The position numbers and the translations under genes are program-made. From Panulirus ornatus (Eukaryota > Arthropoda > Malacostraca > Decapoda > Palinuridae): DNA of 64,000 nucleotides. The stretch spans positions 21,471,419 to 21,535,418 of the forward strand of contig NC_092248.1 of the NCBI RefSeq assembly GCF_036320965.1, written 5' to 3'. The notes beneath the pieces were generated by a model, which made no database searches, was not told the origin of the DNA, and saw only the letters and a list, made by a program, of their open reading frames with translations. Of the stretch, positions 59,251-64,000 are shown one piece after another. How positions within the stretch are numbered: the stretch's first letter is position 1; every line of letters starts with the position of its first letter.

Positions 59251-59252
<2 letters not shown>
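58576..59252 (+). mobile_element. RTE-like element, 3' end only
   Basis: Starts in FGRMERMSEE of the RT C-terminus just after a short AT run that ends the PLE. It has the terminal coding block (58610-58831, with GRPNWRWKDGVKK) and a long-form 3' UTR to about 59245. The tail runs into (GA)n rather than (TA)n. Confidence 0.92.

Positions 59253-59324
<72 letters not shown>
59253..59324. repeat. (GA)n microsatellite
   Basis: About 72 bp of GA repeat after the RTE tail. Confidence 0.97.
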
Positions 59325-59325
<1 letters not shown>

Positions 59326-59999
59326 AATCTGACAGTTGAGTTGTTGGAAAGTCGTAGTAAGCCATGAGAGCAGCCTGGCAGGTGTAGCAGGTAACGTGCC
59401 TTAGCATTCATTCTTAGTCACCTCAGCCGATCTATAGAAGAAAGGTTCTGCTCTAACAAGATCTGACACCTTACGCTCCTCACCCATCACCATTATCAGT
59501 CACGAGAGAAAAACTAAAGCAAGTTACTCAGAAAAGCATGAATAATGGTTTTCTTTTTAACTACCTCTAGTACATTGAACTACCTTTAGTACATTGATCT
59601 ACGTCTAGTACATTGATAGAAATACTGACAAGTCATAAACATCGATACTACCATAAGAAGGAGACTTTATGTGTATCTAGTATATTAAACATTTAGTGGA
59701 ATACCAATACAGCTATCATCATCAATTCCATATACCAAACACTTCGGGTTGATCACCGGTAAATGGAAGCTTCCGTGCCATCACCCACACACATCCTCAA
59801 CCCAAGCCTAGTATGTGCTATAGTGAAACATGGACTTTCACAATTATAAAAGTGAATGTTATCTTTTCACGTTATACATTATGTTTCTTCTTCAAGACCG
59901 AATTTGTACCACACCCATACGTACAATGCCTCCGTTGCATCCGACCTCCATCCGTTCCCTCAGCTCTTAATCAATAATCTCACTACATCTGTCCATCTC
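59325..59999. other. Unassigned sequence
   Basis: No gene is recognised. A three-unit, ~19-20-bp repeat of CTA-CT-TAGTACATTGA lies at about 59559-59617. Confidence 0.5.
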
Positions 60000-61330
60000 T
60001 ACTGTGGTCTACATCTCGTCCTTGTGCCTTCTATGTTCTACAACGTAGTCTCTCTGATCAACGTATCACATGCCATACATTCATGTGTCACTATACCATC
60101 TAAAAATATTTCTATCCAGGCGTCTTTATGACGATTTCTTCACGCCACATATCCTCCCCACGTCTTTATCATTCATTTTCTCTATCCTAACTCCTACTAT
60201 CCTTTCGAGCTTCTCCATCTGTACTGCCTTTATCCTTAAAAGATATCCTGTTCTGCATACACTCAGGCCTCCCAGCACACTCTACACCTCATCTGCTAGA
60301 GCCCAGTCACCTGAGCTTTCGGTGTGTGCCCAGTTTTTATCTCCCTCACCTGACTCCATCTTTCCTACTGCCATGTGCACTAAACTTTACTCCCAGGGGC
60401 TTGAATTCACCCAGAGCTTCCAGCACCTCAGCATGCAGACGAATGTCACACTGTGATCTCCCGTTCCTTTCGTATCATTAACGTCTTAATTCTATCTGTA
60501 TTCAGTCACCATCCTTCCCCTACACTCAGATTCACTGAAACAATTGACCATTTCCTTCCAATATTTCCTCTGATTTAGCTACCAACTCAGTATCATCTAC
60601 ATACGTCAGTTGTGTCAGTTTCCACTCTGTTTTTTCCCATGGTTACTTCCCATACCACAATCACCCTCACCTGCCTCTCGTACCTCGCATTGCCCCATGC
60701 AAAGACTCATTACATAACCATGATGGTATCACACAACCCTGATGCACTCACTCGCCTATTTCAGATCTTTCAGTAATATCCCACTATTCCCTCGCATATG
60801 CACTCCTATTAGAAAAGCTCTTATCAGCATTTAACACCATTCAGAAGTCTTCCGTGCCCACGATACAGCGTGAAAATTTCTCAATGCGATTTCCTCGTCT
60901 CCTTCTGATCGGCCTTTCCTAAATCCATAAATGTTTCATACAACTTAGAAATCCCTCTATTGCTTGTCGAAGTGTCAGAAAAATTATCTATACACCCATT
61001 TACCTTTTCAAACTCAATTTGCTCCTCACCAACACCACCAACAACCAACCATACACCTCGCCAGCTGTGCTATAGAGAAATTCCGATACCATTCTTACAT
61101 TGAGTTATGTTCCCCTTTCCTTCACACACTGGAACGCTTTATACCTCCGAGCGGCCATCAGTGTCCTGAGCACTTTTCCATGCTTCCATAAACATTTTCC
61201 AGATCAGCTCCTCAGCAGTTTCACCTCCAATCTTCAGCATCTCGCTCGCCAGTCTATCTGTAACCCCAGCTTTTCCAATGGTTAAGCGCAATGTCTTTCC
61301 CTTCTTTACCACCTGTACCAACAGACACGT
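60000..61330 (-). pseudogene. Ancient RTE-like RT remnant
   Basis: On the minus strand, weak RT words appear in the right order: GKAGVTDRLASEMLKIGGE (61270-61210 region, compare GKAAGLDGIAVEFIKKGGD), then GEEQIEF near 61030, FMDLGKAD near 60920, and much later MEKLERIVGVRIEKMNDKDV near 60220-60160 (compare LEMRCLRTMCGVRWFDRVSN). The frames are full of stops. It differs strongly from the young family and is probably another, old RTE-type lineage. Confidence 0.5.
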
Positions 61331-62992
61331 CTCTTTCGCCAGTGGTGGCCTTTGCTACCACTGGAAGCTTCCCATGACAGTGTCTCGAAATATGCTTTAG
61401 TCAGTTGGTTATGTGGAGTGTGACCCTGTGATACCAGCCCACTCCTCAGTTATGAGAAACTCCATCATGGGTTAATACTACACAGGTCTAGCGCCTGTGT
61501 GGATGTCTGTCATTCAATATTCAAATTTCATAGTGGGAGAGAAATAAGTTAACACCTTTCAGTGTGCCTCAGTGGATGTAATGAGAAGTTGTTCCAAATG
61601 ACACTAAGTGAACACCAGAGAAACTAATTACTCGCATCTTACATAAATGATACCCAAACATATAATGTTTATGAGAGTGGCGGTGGTACGTGGCGTCTTC
61701 GAATTCGTGTGTATACTCTCACCAGCGTTTGCATTGCCGTCCAGTGTTGGCGCCTGCTAGTGCCACCGGGTTGTATTGTTTCTGTGCTCGTGTCTTCCAG
61801 CAAACTCCCACTGTAGGTGCCATCAAGTCTGCCCACTGATGCACTGGTGCATTAAGCAACTACATGTGTCTGTTTGTACCTACAAGCGCCCAGAACTATT
61901 AGCCTTAGGAACGCCCGGGTGGGCGTGATCTGTCAGTACTTGGTCAACACCCACGTCGCCTCGTTGCCTAGCCTCTCTCTCGGGTCGCCTCCTCTGTCCA
62001 CTACTCCCCTTGCTAACTACGACGATGTATCAGTCTGAAGCTGGAGGGTTTCGCCGCCGCGCTACCTCTGGAGACAGTGTCGCGGCTGCCACAGTGTGGT
62101 GCTTACCTGTTTCCAGCCAGTGTTGTGTGTCTACAGCATTTCTTTCATTCATTTGCATGTAAGACGTTGCCCTGCTGCCACCACCACCCATTACACCCCG
62201 CTCTACACCTGGCTGCCCCGTTAACCACCATCTCAGTCCCCTGGGATTGCTCTCTTCCCCCAGGGGTTCACCCTCCCTGCTGGGCCTCAGAGCCGTTGTG
62301 CTTGCTGACAGACCCTCGTCATCCCTCTCCGTCTCCACTGTATACTCGGCCTGAGCACCACAAAGCGAGGTGAGGGAGGTCTCAGGCATTGGGGAATGGC
62401 GTCTCCCTCCGCCCCTGAGGTTAGAGCAACAATTTAGGGGGTTTCCTGTCTTCAGACGGGATCATTTAGTACCACCTCAGGGTTCAGTAGTGGTCCACCT
62501 CCTCTCCTGCCACACTCGTCATGCACCTAACCAGTGAAGATTTGTCCTTTATCTGCTATTAATCTCCATCAAAGAGATTAACTGCAGCTACAGTTGTTCC
62601 AGTGGTTATTTGCATTGTCTTTGTCGTTTGAACTAGTTGTAGTTAATTTTCATCCACAACTGCTCATTACTTTTGTGTCCTTATCATTAAATTTTACAGC
62701 ATAGTCGCTGATTTATTTCCTCTTATTTTACTCCTCTGTAATTTCCTCTGCATTCTTTTGAGTATATCAAATTTCGTATATTTTCCCGTTTTGCTATCCT
62801 GGTGCAGTGCGTATCATTACATTATGTGTGACTACATATCCTTATGTGTTGCATTCAGTTATCTTCCCTTGTGGTGCATCTGTTATGTTTCATCTTATAC
62901 TCGAGGGGGGGATTCCTCCCATGATGGGTGCAGGCAATGTTCACATATGGGAAAGCATCAGAAAGAAGATGGGGTCACTGACAGTGATTTAT
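61331..62992. other. Unassigned, more GC-balanced sequence
   Basis: No repeat or gene that I recognise. Frames at 62077-62373 (plus) and 62030-62389 (minus) overlap on opposite strands and resemble nothing known. An exon is possible but unsupported. Confidence 0.4.
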
Positions 62993-63240
62993 GACGTGAC
63001 AGGCATCACTGTTAGCCAGACTACGTGACAGACATTACTGTTAGCCAGACTACGTGACAGACATCACTGTTAGCCAGACTACGTGACAGACATCACTGTT
63101 GGCCAGACTACGTGACAGACATCACTGTTAGCCAGACTACGTGACAGACATCAATGTTTGCCAGACTACGTGACAGACATCACTGTTAGCCAGACTACAT
63201 GACAGACATCACTGTTAGCCAGACTACATGACAGACATCG
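62993..63240. repeat. 29-bp minisatellite
   Basis: About 8.5 units of GTGACAGACATCACTGTTAG followed by CCAGACTAC, with scattered substitutions. Confidence 0.95.
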
Positions 63241-64000
63241 ACGGCAGTACGGGTCCTCACGCTAACCAGGGGCTGGCTGTTCAGCCCTTCAGGCAGCGCC
63301 TGTGTACGTGTGGACGCCAGTGTCGGGTCACATGAGGATATACTGAGTGACGTTTACGAGTCCGAGTCTCCCACCCCAACGCCAGGCGACGAGGCCGAGC
63401 CACACGATACAATGGGCGGCCAAGGGTCACGGAAGCACTCTCCAGTGACCACCTCTTGCTGAAACCCGCCAGGAAATCTTCCCTTCCACAATCTTTTATT
63501 TGGGGGGAATGGGGATATCCACACACTCCTTCCCTGGTTAGGGGAAGGTGGAGAATTTCCATCTTTGTGCGAGTATCTTCCAACACGTCACAGATCGATG
63601 AGGCTCTCACTCAAGTGGCGAAAATTTGTAACGACCCAAAGACGGGGACGTCAGATGTGCCATCGATCACACACCACTTGTGAGGCGACCAAGACATGGC
63701 AAGGGTTCAGGACTTTCTTTATCAAGACTTAACTCGATGCTGAGGTTCGTTATCATTCACTGATGACAAACAAGGTGAACTTCGATCTCCAAAGGCGTCC
63801 GAGCGAGACGGCGAGACACACTGGGCTTATATAGGACAAACAAATGGTTCGTCTTCTCATAACCATGTTGTCGTGGCTGCATGGTGACGGCAGCGAACAC
63901 CTCGTCCATTGACTCTGTTACTAGACGCATCGCAATGGACGCTTTACTCCTACCGCAGCCAGAGGTGGTTGGCCATACACTGACATCTCTCATGTTCACT
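63241..64000. other. Unassigned sequence at window end
   Basis: Frames on the minus strand (63610-63281 and 63999-63757) have no family I can name. Coding status is unknown. Confidence 0.35.

Noticed and set aside
62030..62389. Host exon on either strand
   Set aside because: Opposing frames of similar length, no recognised domain and no convincing splice or start context that I can defend.

Overview
This is eukaryotic, repeat-dominated DNA. The extreme (TA)n microsatellite load, the RTE-like non-LTR retrotransposons, the GIY-YIG Penelope-like elements and the dispersed AT-tailed short repeats all suggest an arthropod, most plausibly a decapod crustacean. That assignment rests on general resemblance and was not checked by search. 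No host gene can be supported anywhere in the window. Every coding region I recognise belongs to a retroelement.

The dominant element is one RTE-like family with a single ORF (AP endonuclease, then reverse transcriptase, then a C-terminal region). Stitching copies together gives a full length near 3.5 kb with an ORF near 980 codons, but no single copy here is complete. Its copies lie in both orientations and are almost always bounded by (TA)n tracts. A second short element (about 240 bp, called element Y here) resembles the RTE 5' leader joined to the RTE 3' tail. It looks like a non-autonomous partner. Two 5'-truncated Penelope-like elements (PLEs) sit head-to-head at 56581-58562, each with a candidate hammerhead ribozyme in its 3' tail.

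Layout: 1-8210 is a clean mosaic of RTE and Y pieces. It recurs, apparently identical except for tract lengths, at 24735-32925. From about 8211 to 22180 the sequence is badly degraded, with single-base indels and bases replaced by their neighbours to give homopolymer runs. It still follows 32925-42480 collinearly, with an inserted echo of 24735-26530. I read this as low-quality duplicated assembly rather than biology. 22181-24896 holds two older RTE copies. 24735-41138 is the clean counterpart of the left half. 41139-47379 is mostly non-RTE sequence carrying four minisatellites (42, 41, 20 and 31 bp) and several microsatellites. 47380-59324 is a second RTE, Y and PLE cluster. 59325-64000 is mostly unassigned, with a very old RTE-like remnant at about 60000-61330 and a 29-bp minisatellite at 62993-63240.

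How the parts could work together (inference): the RTE seems to insert into (TA)n and to leave (TA)n at its 3' end, so each insertion provides a target for the next. Because (TA)n reads the same on both strands, this would build the observed tail-to-tail, head-to-head and tandem chains. Element Y and an internally deleted RTE copy (39291-41042) keep both ends and would be expected to use the same machinery.
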